NCBI RefSeq assembly: GCF_902506325.1
Contig: NZ_LR732328.1
Coordinates: 372,001 to 436,000 of the forward strand
Direction: 5' to 3'
Source: Limnobacter sp. 130
GTDB lineage: Bacteria > Pseudomonadota > Gammaproteobacteria > Burkholderiales > Burkholderiaceae_B
Length of the DNA: 64,000 nucleotides
A program made the position numbers and the translations under genes. The notes beneath the pieces are model-generated. The model had not been told where the DNA came from. It was given only the letters and a program-made list of their open reading frames with translations, and did no database searches. Below, piece after piece: positions 17,893 to 26,955 of this stretch (within the stretch, counting starts at the first letter, position 1; each line of letters begins with the position of its first letter).

Positions 17893-18634
17893 ATCGGCCC
17901 GTCGTGTTCTGGAGCTTCCCGAGATCTGGGTTTATCTCAGCGGGAATCCGCTGAGCGCGTTGTTTTTGACCCTGCTGGCTTATCAAATTGGTTTGTGGTG
18001 CTACAAAAAAAGCGGGCAGCACCCGTTTACCAACCCGGTCATGATTGCTGTGTTGTTGCTGGCCGCATTTTTACAAATTACAGGTTTAAGTTATCAGCAG
18101 TATTTTGAAGGTGCACAGTTTGTTCACTTCTTGCTGGGTACAGCCACCGTGGCGTTGGCGGTTCCAATTTACCAGGGCCTTACCGCGGTGAAAGGTCAAA
18201 CCGTGCGCACGCTGGTATTGTTGAGCGTGGCTCTGTTGGTGGGTGGTGCTTTGTCGATTGGTAGTGCTTTGGGCACGGCCTATTTATTGGGAGCCAATCT
18301 CGACATTGTACAAAGCCTGTGGGCGAAGTCTGTTACGGCACCGATTGCCATGGGCGTTAGCGAGCGCATTGGGGCCTCGCCAACACTCACCGCCTTGTTT
18401 GCCATTGTCACGGGTATTTTGGGTGCAGCAGTTGGCACTTGGTTGTTCAATTACATGGGTATGAAGCGTTGGTGGGTTCGTGGTTTTACCATGGGCCTGG
18501 CGGCTCATGGTATTGGTACAGCGCGTGCGTTTTCAGTGCACCCCGAGGCGGGTCGCTATGCCAGCCTTGGCATGGGTTTGCACGGTATTTTTGGTGCGCT
18601 TTTAATACCGTGGGTGTTTGGTTTTTTCAGCTAA
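17885..18634 (+). CDS. lrgB: LrgB/CidB family membrane protein
   Basis: 249 residues from the ATG at 17885, inside the end of lrgA. Several membrane segments and the LrgB signature K-S-V-T-A-P-I-A-M-G-V-S-E-R-I-G-A are present, as is the later G-L-A-A-H-G-I-G-T-A-R-A-F. It works with the LrgA-type protein encoded upstream; functions reported for the pair include autolysis control and organic acid transport. No lrg-type two-component regulator is adjacent. Confidence 0.88.
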   Translation: MTESARRVLELPEIWVYLSGNPLSALFLTLLAYQIGLWCYKKSGQHPFTNPVMIAVLLLAAFLQITGLSYQQYFEGAQFVHFLLGTATVALAVPIYQGLTAVKGQTVRTLVLLSVALLVGGALSIGSALGTAYLLGANLDIVQSLWAKSVTAPIAMGVSERIGASPTLTALFAIVTGILGAAVGTWLFNYMGMKRWWVRGFTMGLAAHGIGTARAFSVHPEAGRYASLGMGLHGIFGALLIPWVFGFFS

Positions 18635-18646
18635 CAGCCAGTGTAT

Positions 18647-18760
18647 TCAAAAGCACGCCGCCCATGCAGCCACATACACAGCCCGCATGTCGGGGCTGGT
18701 GTAGCCCAGCATCACCAGCAAGGCGAACACCACCAACACCACTTTGGCCCAACGTGGCAT
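18647..18760 (-). CDS. Possible 37-residue single-pass membrane peptide
   Basis: An ATG-to-TGA frame on the minus strand beginning 25 bases after the MFS stop. The product opens M-P-R-W-A-K and continues with a hydrophobic helix (V-V-L-V-V-F-A-L-L-V-M-L-G-Y), then a short tail ending W-A-A-C-F: a basic N-terminus followed by one membrane segment. No good ribosome site is visible, so it would rely on coupling to the MFS gene. It could be an accessory peptide of that transporter or chance. Confidence 0.35.
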   Translation of the reverse strand: MPRWAKVVLVVFALLVMLGYTSPDMRAVYVAAWAACF

Positions 18761-18785
18761 CAGTGGTGTGCTGGTCTGTGAATTC

Positions 18786-20072
18786 TCAAGCGGCTTGTGT
18801 TGCGGGCTCATTCGGTGTTGCGCTTTGTTCCTTGATAGGCCAGTTTACCGCAGCTGCGATCACACTCAAAGCAACACAGATCCACCACACCATCATGTAG
18901 CTGCCGGTGGCATCGAACAACAAGCCCCCAAGCCAGCCACCCACAAAGGCACCAATTTGGTGGAACATGAATACCAGTCCACCCAGCATTGACAGGTTTT
19001 TAACACCAAACATGGACGACACAGTGCCTGTGGTTAAAGGCACAGTCGACAGCCAGAGAACCCCCATCGCAGCCGCAAACAAATACACGCTCCAGGTGCT
19101 TAAGGGCGCCAGCACAAAAGCCACAATGAGCACACCGCGCAAACCATAAATGCCGGTCAGCAGCATGGGCTTTCTGAATTTGCCGCCCCACAGCCCGGCA
19201 AGATAACTGCCCAGAATGTTGAACAGGCCAATCAAGGCCAAAGCAGTGCTGCCCACGCTGGCGGGTATGCCACTGTCTTGCAGATAGCTGGGCAGGTGTA
19301 CGCTAATGAACAAAATTTGAAAGCCGCACACAAAGTAGCCCACGCTCAACATGAGGAAGGCTCGGTGCTGAATGGCTTGCCCCAGCGAAGCCCACATGCC
19401 CAGCTCTTTGCCCGCAGGCGTTTCCTGATGGCTGGCGGCAGTGTTCGGGCACTCGGCGCTGCAAGGCGTGTCGTCGGTATTCAATGGCTTGGCTTTTGGC
19501 TCGATCAGTTGCCATGCCAACACCAAAATGATGACGGCAAAGCAGGCCAGAATGGTCAGTGCCGAAGACCAACCAACCTGGTTGATCAAGAACAGGCCAC
19601 CGGGCAAAAATGCAAATTGTCCCAGTGAACCCAAGGCCATGGAAATGCCCATGGCCATGCTGCGTTTTTCAGGGGGCATGGCACGGCTGACCGCACCAAA
19701 TACAACCGGAAAAGTGGTGCCGCTCAAGCCCAGTCCGATCAAAATACCAGCGCTGAATGTCAGCATGCCAGGGCTTTCAACCATGGCCATTAAAAACAAA
19801 CCGAGCGCATACAGTGCGCCGCCAAGAATCATGGTGATGGCTGAGCCCAAGCGATCGGCCATTCGGCCTACAAATGGCTGCGCAATACCCCAGACCAGGT
19901 TTTGCATGGCAATTGAAAAGGCAAATACTTCGCGCCCCCACTCGTTGCTCAAACTCATGGGCTGCAGGAAAAGCCCGAATGAATGGCGTATGCCAAGCGA
20001 GATGGTCATGATAAAAGCCCCACACCACAGAATGGTGAGGGGTGATACGGCCTTGTGGGGTGTCAAGCGCAT
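18786..20072 (-). CDS. Major facilitator superfamily transporter
   Basis: 428 residues with 12 predicted membrane segments in two halves, split by a polar loop near residues 200-230. The first intracellular loop G-R-M-A-D-R-L-G-S fits the MFS A-motif. It looks like the monocarboxylate/oxalate-formate antiporter-like branch (G-I-R-H-S-F-G-L-F-L-Q-P in helix 1). Substrate unknown. The DsrE-family gene lies 12 bases upstream on the same strand, so the two probably share a transcript. Confidence 0.85.
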   Translation of the reverse strand: MRLTPHKAVSPLTILWCGAFIMTISLGIRHSFGLFLQPMSLSNEWGREVFAFSIAMQNLVWGIAQPFVGRMADRLGSAITMILGGALYALGLFLMAMVESPGMLTFSAGILIGLGLSGTTFPVVFGAVSRAMPPEKRSMAMGISMALGSLGQFAFLPGGLFLINQVGWSSALTILACFAVIILVLAWQLIEPKAKPLNTDDTPCSAECPNTAASHQETPAGKELGMWASLGQAIQHRAFLMLSVGYFVCGFQILFISVHLPSYLQDSGIPASVGSTALALIGLFNILGSYLAGLWGGKFRKPMLLTGIYGLRGVLIVAFVLAPLSTWSVYLFAAAMGVLWLSTVPLTTGTVSSMFGVKNLSMLGGLVFMFHQIGAFVGGWLGGLLFDATGSYMMVWWICVALSVIAAAVNWPIKEQSATPNEPATQAA

Positions 20073-20084
20073 GGTGATTGCAAA

Positions 20085-20555
20085 TTAAGGTTTGATGTAA
20101 GCAAAGCCCTGTTGGGTTTGCAGGTCGGCAACACGCACTACACCCGATGGTGTGTAGTTGGCATCCAGCACAAATTGGTCTTTGTTCAGTTTGCGGTTTT
20201 TCAAAGTGATTTCGCAAATCTCGAACACCACACCGCGCGCGGTCAGTGCACTGACCAAGGGGGCGTACTGAGTGCCCGTTTCAGCGTGTTTGGCACCCTC
20301 CATGAGAAAGTCCACGCCATTGGCATGGGTCACCACGATAATCGTGGTTTTGGGCGACACGTCCAGGTGATTGCGAATATTGCGCAGCGCCTTCAATGGT
20401 TGCTCGGCACCGTCAATGTGATACACCACCTTCGAGGTAATGTCCTGTGTGTTCATCCGCTTCACAGGGGCAGATTCCTGTGCGTACACCGTGCCAGTCA
20501 ACATCAAGCCTGCTGCAAAGGCCACCACGGTATTTCTGATCAAAAGCCAAGTCAT
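20085..20555 (-). CDS. Exported DsrE-family protein
   Basis: 156 residues with a signal peptide (hydrophobic core at residues 8-20, likely cut after V-Y-A-Q). The rest fits a DsrE/DsrF-like fold: K-V-V-Y-H-I-D-G near the start, T-T-I-I-V-V-T-H-A-N-G-V-D-F-L and one Cys in F-E-I-C-E-I. Members handle or sense reduced sulfur; the exported subgroup is uncharacterised as far as I know. AAGGAG precedes the ATG. It is divergent from the pilus operon, which begins about 140 bases away, so the gap may hold both promoters. Confidence 0.78.
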   Translation of the reverse strand: MTWLLIRNTVVAFAAGLMLTGTVYAQESAPVKRMNTQDITSKVVYHIDGAEQPLKALRNIRNHLDVSPKTTIIVVTHANGVDFLMEGAKHAETGTQYAPLVSALTARGVVFEICEITLKNRKLNKDQFVLDANYTPSGVVRVADLQTQQGFAYIKP

Positions 20556-20581
20556 TTTTTTTCTCCTTCAATGTCGGTTAA

Positions 20582-20609
20582 CCCCACCTTATCCCACGAA
20601 AAGGTGGGG
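20582..20609. promoter_or_regulatory. 9-bp hairpin in the divergent gap before the pilus operon
   Basis: CCCCACCTT (20582-20590) and AAGGTGGGG (20601-20609) are perfect complements with a 10-base loop. It lies about 90 bases upstream of the secretin start and 27 bases upstream of the DsrE start on the other strand. No T-run follows on either side, so a leader structure or protein-binding site is more likely than a terminator. Confidence 0.45.
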
Positions 20610-20696
20610 CCGTTGAGGTGACTCCTTAGAGGGATGTTTAACCCATCGCCCATCTGGATACTGAACTGTACCGAATTGGAATGGATGAGCAACAGT

Positions 20697-22253
20697 ATGA
20701 AACCCAACACCGTATTAAACACCGCTTTGTCGGTGAGCAAAATTGGTGTTTACGCGGCTGTCGTCCTTGGCGCTGCGGCTTGTTCATCGCTTCGACCCTT
20801 TGGCCAGGAGGACGAGTTTCGTGCCAAATTGAAGGCGCCGGACATCACTGGCGCCAGTTCGGCAGCTTCCCAGGTTACGTTGCCAATTGAGCGCTTGCCC
20901 TCCGACACGTTCTGGGTTCGTCCCCAAATCTCGGAAGGTGATTTGCCTGATCGACGTGTCGACAACCTGTCGGTCACAGAACGCGGTTTATTTGATGTGT
21001 TGCAGCTGATTTTCGCCAGCACCAACATGCCATTGAGTTTTGAGGGTGGGGCGGATGCAGCGTCCCGTTATGGGGTGGTCACGCTGAACAACTTGAGCGG
21101 TAGTCTGCCGCAGGTCATGAACAAGTTGGGCGAGATCATGGGGTTCTTCTGGACTGTGACCGAGTCGGGTGTGCTGAGGATCATGCCCGAACAGCAGTTT
21201 GTGGTCACCATGCCACCCGTGCTGAATGAGGACAGCATGGCTGGCATTACCAACACCATGCAGTATCTGGGGGCGCGTGACGTGTACCTGGATCGCATTA
21301 ACAGGTCGTTGGTTTTTCGTGCCAATCGCCGCGCATTAAGCGACATCCAGAATTATCTGGAGCGGGCACGGGCCACACGATCGTTGATTGTGTATGACAT
21401 GAATGTGTTGCAGGTTGATCTGAATGACTCCAACAACATGGGTGTGCGTTGGGAGTTGTATAAAACCGGAAACGGGATCAACACGGCGCCGGATTCGGCG
21501 CTTGCCGGTGCCTCAAGTACGGCAGACCGAATTACCCAGTTGACCCGTACCGCATCGGGCATTGAAACCCTGATTTTCGGTGAAAACTTTTCAACCAATT
21601 TTCTGATTGATTTTTTAAAGTCGCAAGGCGACGTAAAAACGTTGAGTCAACCCAAAATTGGTTTAATGAATGGCACCAACGGCAATATTCGTGTGGGGCA
21701 ATCCACCACCTTCGTCTCGCGCGTGGGGTCTCAAATTGTCAATGGCGTGGCGCAGTCTACTGCGGACACGCAAAACCTGCGGACTGGTCTTGAAGTCTCG
21801 CTGACTGGCGAGGCGCACGACTCAACCATTTACACCCGCATCAATATTTCAATCACTGAATTGTTAGCGTTAAAGCGCTTCACTGCCTTGGGCGTCGATC
21901 TGAATCTGCCCGAAGTGGCCGACCGTGAGCTGAAAACACAAGTGCGTTGTCGCCCTGGTGACACGATATTGCTGGGTGGCATTACCGTGTCCAGGGCGCA
22001 AGACGATTTTCAAAGTGGTTTGGGCACGCGCAGTCGAACCGAGGCCACGAAACAAACTGAACTGGTGGTGACCATTCGCCCACGCCTGTTGCTGTTCGGG
22101 GAAGTGGCCAAGCAGGAGCAGCCTGCAGCACAAACGCCTGTGTTGGAACCTGTGGAAACGGCGACACGCGCTTTGCGTTTGTCCACAAGCCTGGGCTTTG
22201 TTCCGGCACCGGTTCAAATGATTTCCAAACTGACCCAGGTTCAGGAGCGGTAA
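20697..22253 (+). CDS. pilN: Secretin lipoprotein, type IVb pilus (PilN/BfpB) type
   Basis: 518 residues from the ATG at 20697. ATGs at 20634 and 20685 are in frame, but this one gives a compact lipoprotein leader ending G-A-A-A-C (Cys29). About residues 80-170 fit the N0/STN-like domain, then a short N1-like part, and ~210-480 the secretin C-domain, with L-S-Q-P-K-I-G-L-M-N-G and the closing R-P-G-D-T-I-L-L-G-G-I. It would form the outer-membrane pore of the machine encoded downstream. A lipidated secretin points to the type IVb/PilN class rather than PilQ. It is first gene of a tightly packed operon (3-base gap to the next). Confidence 0.85.
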   Translation: MKPNTVLNTALSVSKIGVYAAVVLGAAACSSLRPFGQEDEFRAKLKAPDITGASSAASQVTLPIERLPSDTFWVRPQISEGDLPDRRVDNLSVTERGLFDVLQLIFASTNMPLSFEGGADAASRYGVVTLNNLSGSLPQVMNKLGEIMGFFWTVTESGVLRIMPEQQFVVTMPPVLNEDSMAGITNTMQYLGARDVYLDRINRSLVFRANRRALSDIQNYLERARATRSLIVYDMNVLQVDLNDSNNMGVRWELYKTGNGINTAPDSALAGASSTADRITQLTRTASGIETLIFGENFSTNFLIDFLKSQGDVKTLSQPKIGLMNGTNGNIRVGQSTTFVSRVGSQIVNGVAQSTADTQNLRTGLEVSLTGEAHDSTIYTRINISITELLALKRFTALGVDLNLPEVADRELKTQVRCRPGDTILLGGITVSRAQDDFQSGLGTRSRTEATKQTELVVTIRPRLLLFGEVAKQEQPAAQTPVLEPVETATRALRLSTSLGFVPAPVQMISKLTQVQER

Positions 22254-22256
22254 TTC

Positions 22257-23114
22257 ATGCAAATCTACTCAAACCGAATTCTGATGTGTACCTTGATTGT
22301 GCTTCTTGTTGCCCGGTCTGGCGTGGCCTTGTCCCAGCAAACAATCGCAAATCCATTGATTCGTCCAGCCGTGTCGCAAGCGATACCCTCAGGCAGTGGA
22401 TCGGGGTCTGCCAATGCGTCACAAAGTCAGCCTGATTCCGATGCTGGCGGTGGTGCCGCTGAGCTGCGCAGGCAGGCCGAGCGCAGAATTACCCAGGAAG
22501 ACCTGAACATTCGGCAGCAAGCCTTGAACTCTCCTGTAATACCAGTTCCCCTGATCAACCTTTTTGCCAACATGCAGGTCACTGCCCATTTCCAGGGGGC
22601 CATTGTCATGCGCAGGGTTGAAAACGATTTTGCGTCCCCGCAGGTGATTCAGTCTGCGGCTGTTCAACAATCGAGCAACGGCCGTGGCGAATCTCCTCCC
22701 GCTGTGGTTGTACCTCGTCCCGTGTCTCGCTCATCGGGTGCACTTCGATTGCGGGTGGGAAAAACTGAAAATGTCAGTGGTTATCCCTTGCGAGCCAAGG
22801 TGAACGGGCAAGACATCACGGTTGATTGGCTTAGTGAAAATGGTGCCTGGGTCAACGTCTTTTATGGTGCGCTTGAATCCAGTGCGGGCGGCCTTCCTCA
22901 AGTACCCAGTGATTCTCAGTTATTGAAAGTGGAAACCGATCGGTTTGATCATTTGGTCCCTGTATTGCGAACTCAAACCTTCTCGCCTTCCGGTACCTTG
23001 GGCGGCCAGCAGGGCGGTAACTTGGGCTCTGGGTTTGGCGGTGGAAACGGCGGTTTCGGTGGTGGCCCGGGTGGCAACAATCAACCAGGTTTTGGTACTG
23101 GCTTTCCCAACTGA
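22257..23114 (+). CDS. Exported Gly-rich protein of the pilus operon, unrecognised
   Basis: 285 residues with a signal peptide (core at 9-24). After a Ser/Gly-rich linker (about 45-65) comes a region with predicted strands (V-I-P-V-P-L-I-N-L-F-A-N-M-Q-V-T-A-H-F-Q-G). The last ~40 residues are almost only Gly, Asn, Phe and Gln. I recognise no family. Its position between secretin and ATPase matches where R64-type pil operons carry accessory periplasmic proteins, so it may link the secretin to the inner-membrane parts. Start: ATG, 3 bases after the secretin stop. Confidence 0.7.
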   Translation: MQIYSNRILMCTLIVLLVARSGVALSQQTIANPLIRPAVSQAIPSGSGSGSANASQSQPDSDAGGGAAELRRQAERRITQEDLNIRQQALNSPVIPVPLINLFANMQVTAHFQGAIVMRRVENDFASPQVIQSAAVQQSSNGRGESPPAVVVPRPVSRSSGALRLRVGKTENVSGYPLRAKVNGQDITVDWLSENGAWVNVFYGALESSAGGLPQVPSDSQLLKVETDRFDHLVPVLRTQTFSPSGTLGGQQGGNLGSGFGGGNGGFGGGPGGNNQPGFGTGFPN

Positions 23115-23128
23115 AGGAAACATGCAGC

Positions 23129-24829
23129 ATGAAATCACTTGAGGCAGATTTGATGCAAGCCGGGCTGGATGATCATCAGCTTAATTTGCTTCGCCAACAA
23201 CACACCCATCTGCGTGGAGAAGGGCGCTCGGCGGAATTGGGCAGCCTTGCTTTGCGCTCACGGTTTTTGAATCTTGATGATCTGATCGATTCGGGTTCTC
23301 AGGAAGACTCCAATGTGATTGGCGACCACTTCACGCTTCAAACTATTTTGCCGCTTGAGTTCTGTCGGCGTTTTGTTTGTGTGCCCACCGAGTTTTCAAA
23401 AGGTGTGCTGACCTTGCGTTGCGCCCAGCCACTGAAGGCAGCGCAACAGGATCGAATACGTCAGATTTTGCGGGCCCCTGTTTCGGCATTGAAATTTTTA
23501 CCTTCCAGCCGCCAGGAAGTGTGCGAGCTGTTGCTGCGAATTGAGCAATCGGGTTCAGTAAATGGTTTGATCACAGTTCTTCGGCATGAGGGGCTTGAAG
23601 CCGGGCGCCTACGCAGCCTGGTTTATGCGGTGCTCAAAGAGGCTTTGTCCTTGCGTGCCAGCGACATACACCTAAGCCGCAAAGGCGACCCCGATGCCTG
23701 GATCGCGTATCGGGTGGATTCGGTCATGCGCCAAACCCACTTGTTGCCTGAGTTGCTAATGCAATCGCTGGTGGCCCGTATCAAAATTGAAGCGGGTATG
23801 GATGCATCCAATAGCCGCACGGCTCAAGATGGTCGTTTGACCGTTGAACATGAAGGCAGGGTGGTGGATTTTCGAATTTCCACGCAACCGCTAGTAGATG
23901 GCGAGTCCGTTGTGCTGCGTGCATTGGATGCATCGCTGTTGCCCAGTCTGGGGGCTTTGTTTCCAGGCCAGCCCAAGATGACGGAGTTGATCCGAAGCAT
24001 CACCAATCAAACCGGGAAAACCGGTGGATTGGTATTCATTTCCGGTGCAACAGGCTCGGGCAAAAGCACCACGCAGTACACCGTGGCTTGCGGCTTTCGG
24101 CGTGATGCCATGAATGTGATCACGGTAGAAGATCCGGTTGAATACATTTTACCCTTCGCCAAACAAATTCAATTGCAGGCCTTGGTGAAGCAAAAGGCAA
24201 TTGAACTTGAACGTTCGATTTTACGCCAAGACCCGGACATCTTGATTTTTGGTGAGGTGCGGGATGCCGATTCTGCGCGTGCCGCCCTGGCCTTCGCCGA
24301 AAGTGGTCACTTGGTGATTTCTACCATTCACGCCAACAGTGTGTTGCAGGTGAGTGAGCGCTTTTTGTCCATGATTGACCCGGCCCACCGTGCTGATTCC
24401 GAGTTTTTGCTTGCGCATTTCTTGCGGGTCGTGATTCACCAGCGTCTGGTGCGTCGACTTTGCTCATGCGCAAAACCTGTTCAGGCGGAAATACTGGACA
24501 TGTTCCATTCACAGGCGTATCGACTCACGGGCGGCTTGATCCTGCCGCGCGCGGGTTTACGTCAAAAGGTCGGTTGCACGCGTTGTGCCGGTTTGGGATA
24601 TTCAGGTCGGGTTGCTGCACATGAAACCATGCATGTGCCTGTTGACGAGTCAATGCGTGGCCGTTTTGTGAAGGCATTTAAAAGTCACAATCTTGAGCTG
24701 CCTGTTGATTTATGTACAGAGAACGGTGTTGATTACACCAGCCGGCTACAAACCCTGCAAACCCTGTTGGATCAAGGCTTGGTCGATTGGCCCAGTGTCC
24801 TTCAGGTTCTTGGTGTGGCAGGGGATTAA
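23129..24829 (+). CDS. Type II secretion / type IV pilus assembly ATPase (GspE/PilB family)
   Basis: 566 residues. It is the cytoplasmic motor that powers pilin polymerisation. Walker A is G-A-T-G-S-G-K-S-T (306-314, Lys312). The Asp box, Walker B (D-I-L-I-F-G-E-V-R-D) and His box (S-G-H-L-V-I-S-T-I-H-A-N-S) follow in the right order. The C-terminal zinc module is only partly kept, as C-S-C and C-T-R-C instead of two clean CxxC pairs. The ~140-residue N-terminal domain is poorly conserved, as in BfpD- or R64 PilQ-type ATPases. No second, retraction-type ATPase is visible nearby. Confidence 0.9.
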   Translation: MKSLEADLMQAGLDDHQLNLLRQQHTHLRGEGRSAELGSLALRSRFLNLDDLIDSGSQEDSNVIGDHFTLQTILPLEFCRRFVCVPTEFSKGVLTLRCAQPLKAAQQDRIRQILRAPVSALKFLPSSRQEVCELLLRIEQSGSVNGLITVLRHEGLEAGRLRSLVYAVLKEALSLRASDIHLSRKGDPDAWIAYRVDSVMRQTHLLPELLMQSLVARIKIEAGMDASNSRTAQDGRLTVEHEGRVVDFRISTQPLVDGESVVLRALDASLLPSLGALFPGQPKMTELIRSITNQTGKTGGLVFISGATGSGKSTTQYTVACGFRRDAMNVITVEDPVEYILPFAKQIQLQALVKQKAIELERSILRQDPDILIFGEVRDADSARAALAFAESGHLVISTIHANSVLQVSERFLSMIDPAHRADSEFLLAHFLRVVIHQRLVRRLCSCAKPVQAEILDMFHSQAYRLTGGLILPRAGLRQKVGCTRCAGLGYSGRVAAHETMHVPVDESMRGRFVKAFKSHNLELPVDLCTENGVDYTSRLQTLQTLLDQGLVDWPSVLQVLGVAGD

Positions 24830-24831
24830 GC

Positions 24832-26082
24832 ATGTCCATTTCTAACTTCCGGGTCGATTACCTGGCTCCCCAAATGCTGGATGCGACTGCACGACCTGAC
24901 GACAGGCTAAGTGGTTACTTTCGCCATCAATTGGTGATTACTGCGTCTAGAAAACGCGAGGCAATTCAGCAAGTGATTGACCGTGGTGGCGTTGTGCTGG
25001 ATGTATTTGAACTGCAAGCCAAAGGCCGTTTGTCCCGCCTGTTTGGTTCGAAAGTGAGTCGCAGTTACAAACAAAAATTTTTGCAGGCGCTTGCGTTTAA
25101 TGTGCGTTCAGGCTTGTCACCCGAGAAGTCACTGGAGCAGGTAATTTTGGGTGAATTGGGTGAGCCGCGTTTGATGTTGAACCAGGCTTTGAATGCATTG
25201 CGGCAGGGTTTCGGATTTGTGGCCGCAGTCGAGCTGCTGAACTGGTTTGATGATTCTACGCTGGCGGTATTGAGCGCAGGCGAGGCCGCCGGCCAGTTGA
25301 GCGAGGCCCTTGAAACTGCCGTGAGTTTTTATGAAAAAGGCTCAGCCACTTTGAAGTTGATGTTTGGTGCGGTCACCTGGACTGCACTTGATCTGATTAT
25401 GGCGGTGTCTACAGTTGTTGGCATGCGTTTTGGTTTGATTGAGCAGTTAAAGGCAACGCCACTCATGAGCGAAGATCCCGCCAAGGTTGCACAATACAAC
25501 AGCTCCCTTGCATTGGCTGAATGGGTCAACAATGGTTTGCTTGTATTTTCATTTCTGTTTTTTCTCATCCTGATCTACTTCACCATGCTGGTGTTGTCAC
25601 CTGACCAGAAAACGCGTACGCAGGCGTTTGGCATGCTTGAGAAAGTACCGGTGATCGGCGAGTTGCTGATTTCCTCTGGCATTGCCGCGACCACACGGGT
25701 GTTGGGTTCTTTGTTGACTGGTGGTGTGGCATTTCTAAACGCTGTACAAATTGCGCGCAAAGGCACCATTACGCCCACCGTGTCCCTGTTCTGGAAAACC
25801 ATCACCGATCGCAGCGAGATCGGCGAGCAGCCTGCAGTGGCATTCAATCATCCCTTGCTCGACAGCAGTGAGCGCCTACTGATTCGCGCACACAAAGATC
25901 AGGCGCAACTGGCTGAGTGTTTGGCCTCGATTTCACAAACCCGCGATGACAAAGCCAACAGTGCGGCACGCAAATTTGCGGTTATTGCGTTTGTGGCTTC
26001 ACTCGCTTATTCGGGCATCGCAGTGCTGTTCAGTTTGGCAGTGGTGTATTTGCAAAACGAAGTTGTGCTGTCAGGAGCCTAA
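24832..26082 (+). CDS. Inner-membrane platform protein (GspF/PilC family)
   Basis: 416 residues from the ATG at 24832 (AGGGG just upstream, overlapping the ATPase stop region). It has two T2SSF repeats: a cytoplasmic helical domain with G-L-S-P-E-K-S-L-E, then a membrane segment near 180-200, a second near 225-255, a second T2SSF domain and a last segment near the C-terminus. It anchors the ATPase to the membrane and to the pilin fibre. The diverged sequence fits the PilR/BfpE (type IVb) group more than canonical PilC. Confidence 0.82.
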   Translation: MSISNFRVDYLAPQMLDATARPDDRLSGYFRHQLVITASRKREAIQQVIDRGGVVLDVFELQAKGRLSRLFGSKVSRSYKQKFLQALAFNVRSGLSPEKSLEQVILGELGEPRLMLNQALNALRQGFGFVAAVELLNWFDDSTLAVLSAGEAAGQLSEALETAVSFYEKGSATLKLMFGAVTWTALDLIMAVSTVVGMRFGLIEQLKATPLMSEDPAKVAQYNSSLALAEWVNNGLLVFSFLFFLILIYFTMLVLSPDQKTRTQAFGMLEKVPVIGELLISSGIAATTRVLGSLLTGGVAFLNAVQIARKGTITPTVSLFWKTITDRSEIGEQPAVAFNHPLLDSSERLLIRAHKDQAQLAECLASISQTRDDKANSAARKFAVIAFVASLAYSGIAVLFSLAVVYLQNEVVLSGA

Positions 26083-26085
26083 GTC

Positions 26086-26955
26086 ATGGAAGCCATCAAT
26101 TTAAAAAGTATTTATTCCAACTTGATTGCAGGGCGTTTGCCCGTGGGTACCGGCAGTGCACAAAAGGTGGTCATGAATCAGGCCTATGCCATTTTGGGTA
26201 CCAACCGCCTTCATGCCTATTGTATGGAGCGCTCGGGACATGTGTATTACTTTGCCATTGAAAGTGCCTGGCTCAGTTCAGCACCTGGCTTCAATTTGCC
26301 CTTCGTTGATGTATTGCCCGACGGCCCTTTGCATGTAGGCGATGCGATCTATTTGATGCACGGCGCGGATTACTCAGCCGCCCTGATCATCGAAGGTGGC
26401 AGTGTGCGATTGCTTTGCAATGATCAAGATGTGTTGAAAGACTATCTCATTGGTCTGGACCTGCAAATTGTCGAAATTGATCACAAGGGTGGTAAACCGC
26501 TCAGCAGTATTCCGCAGGCCATTCAAGGCATTACCGAGCGTTTTAGTGCATTGATGATGAAGGGATCAATTGGCGTGCTGATCTCGGCATCCATGGTTTT
26601 TCTCGGTTCACAGGCAGCAAGTGCCTACACCAATAGCCAAGCCGCCAGTGGCCTGAATGCACAGGCTGTTGAGAATGACCTGAATGCCACACTGGTTAAG
26701 CTCAGCGTTCAACAGCCACTTGCCCGGCAAATTTCCCGAATACAAAAAGTGTCGGCGACTGTGGTGCGCTCAGGTGGCTGGATCGAGAAATACAAGATGA
26801 AAGGTGAAGACGACGAGTCTTTTGAATTGGTACTGCCGAGTTGGGTAAGCCAGGATTACCTCGATTCCCTGGGGCGCGACGTGATCACCGATCTTAGGGA
26901 TATGGAAGGGCTGCTAAGTGTACGTAAACAAGGCAAGAAGGAGTCAGTCAAGTGA
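26086..26955 (+). CDS. Bitopic membrane protein of the pilus operon
   Basis: 289 residues. The N-terminal ~155 residues are a probably cytoplasmic domain without a signal peptide. One hydrophobic segment (about 160-182, G-V-L-I-S-A-S-M-V-F-L-G) is followed by a charged C-terminal part, presumably periplasmic. This architecture matches GspL/PilM-N-like or R64 PilO-like assembly proteins, but I see no motif that proves homology. Three bases separate it from the platform gene, and the next gene overlaps its end by 4 bases, so it is an integral operon member. Confidence 0.68.
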   Translation: MEAINLKSIYSNLIAGRLPVGTGSAQKVVMNQAYAILGTNRLHAYCMERSGHVYYFAIESAWLSSAPGFNLPFVDVLPDGPLHVGDAIYLMHGADYSAALIIEGGSVRLLCNDQDVLKDYLIGLDLQIVEIDHKGGKPLSSIPQAIQGITERFSALMMKGSIGVLISASMVFLGSQAASAYTNSQAASGLNAQAVENDLNATLVKLSVQQPLARQISRIQKVSATVVRSGGWIEKYKMKGEDDESFELVLPSWVSQDYLDSLGRDVITDLRDMEGLLSVRKQGKKESVK

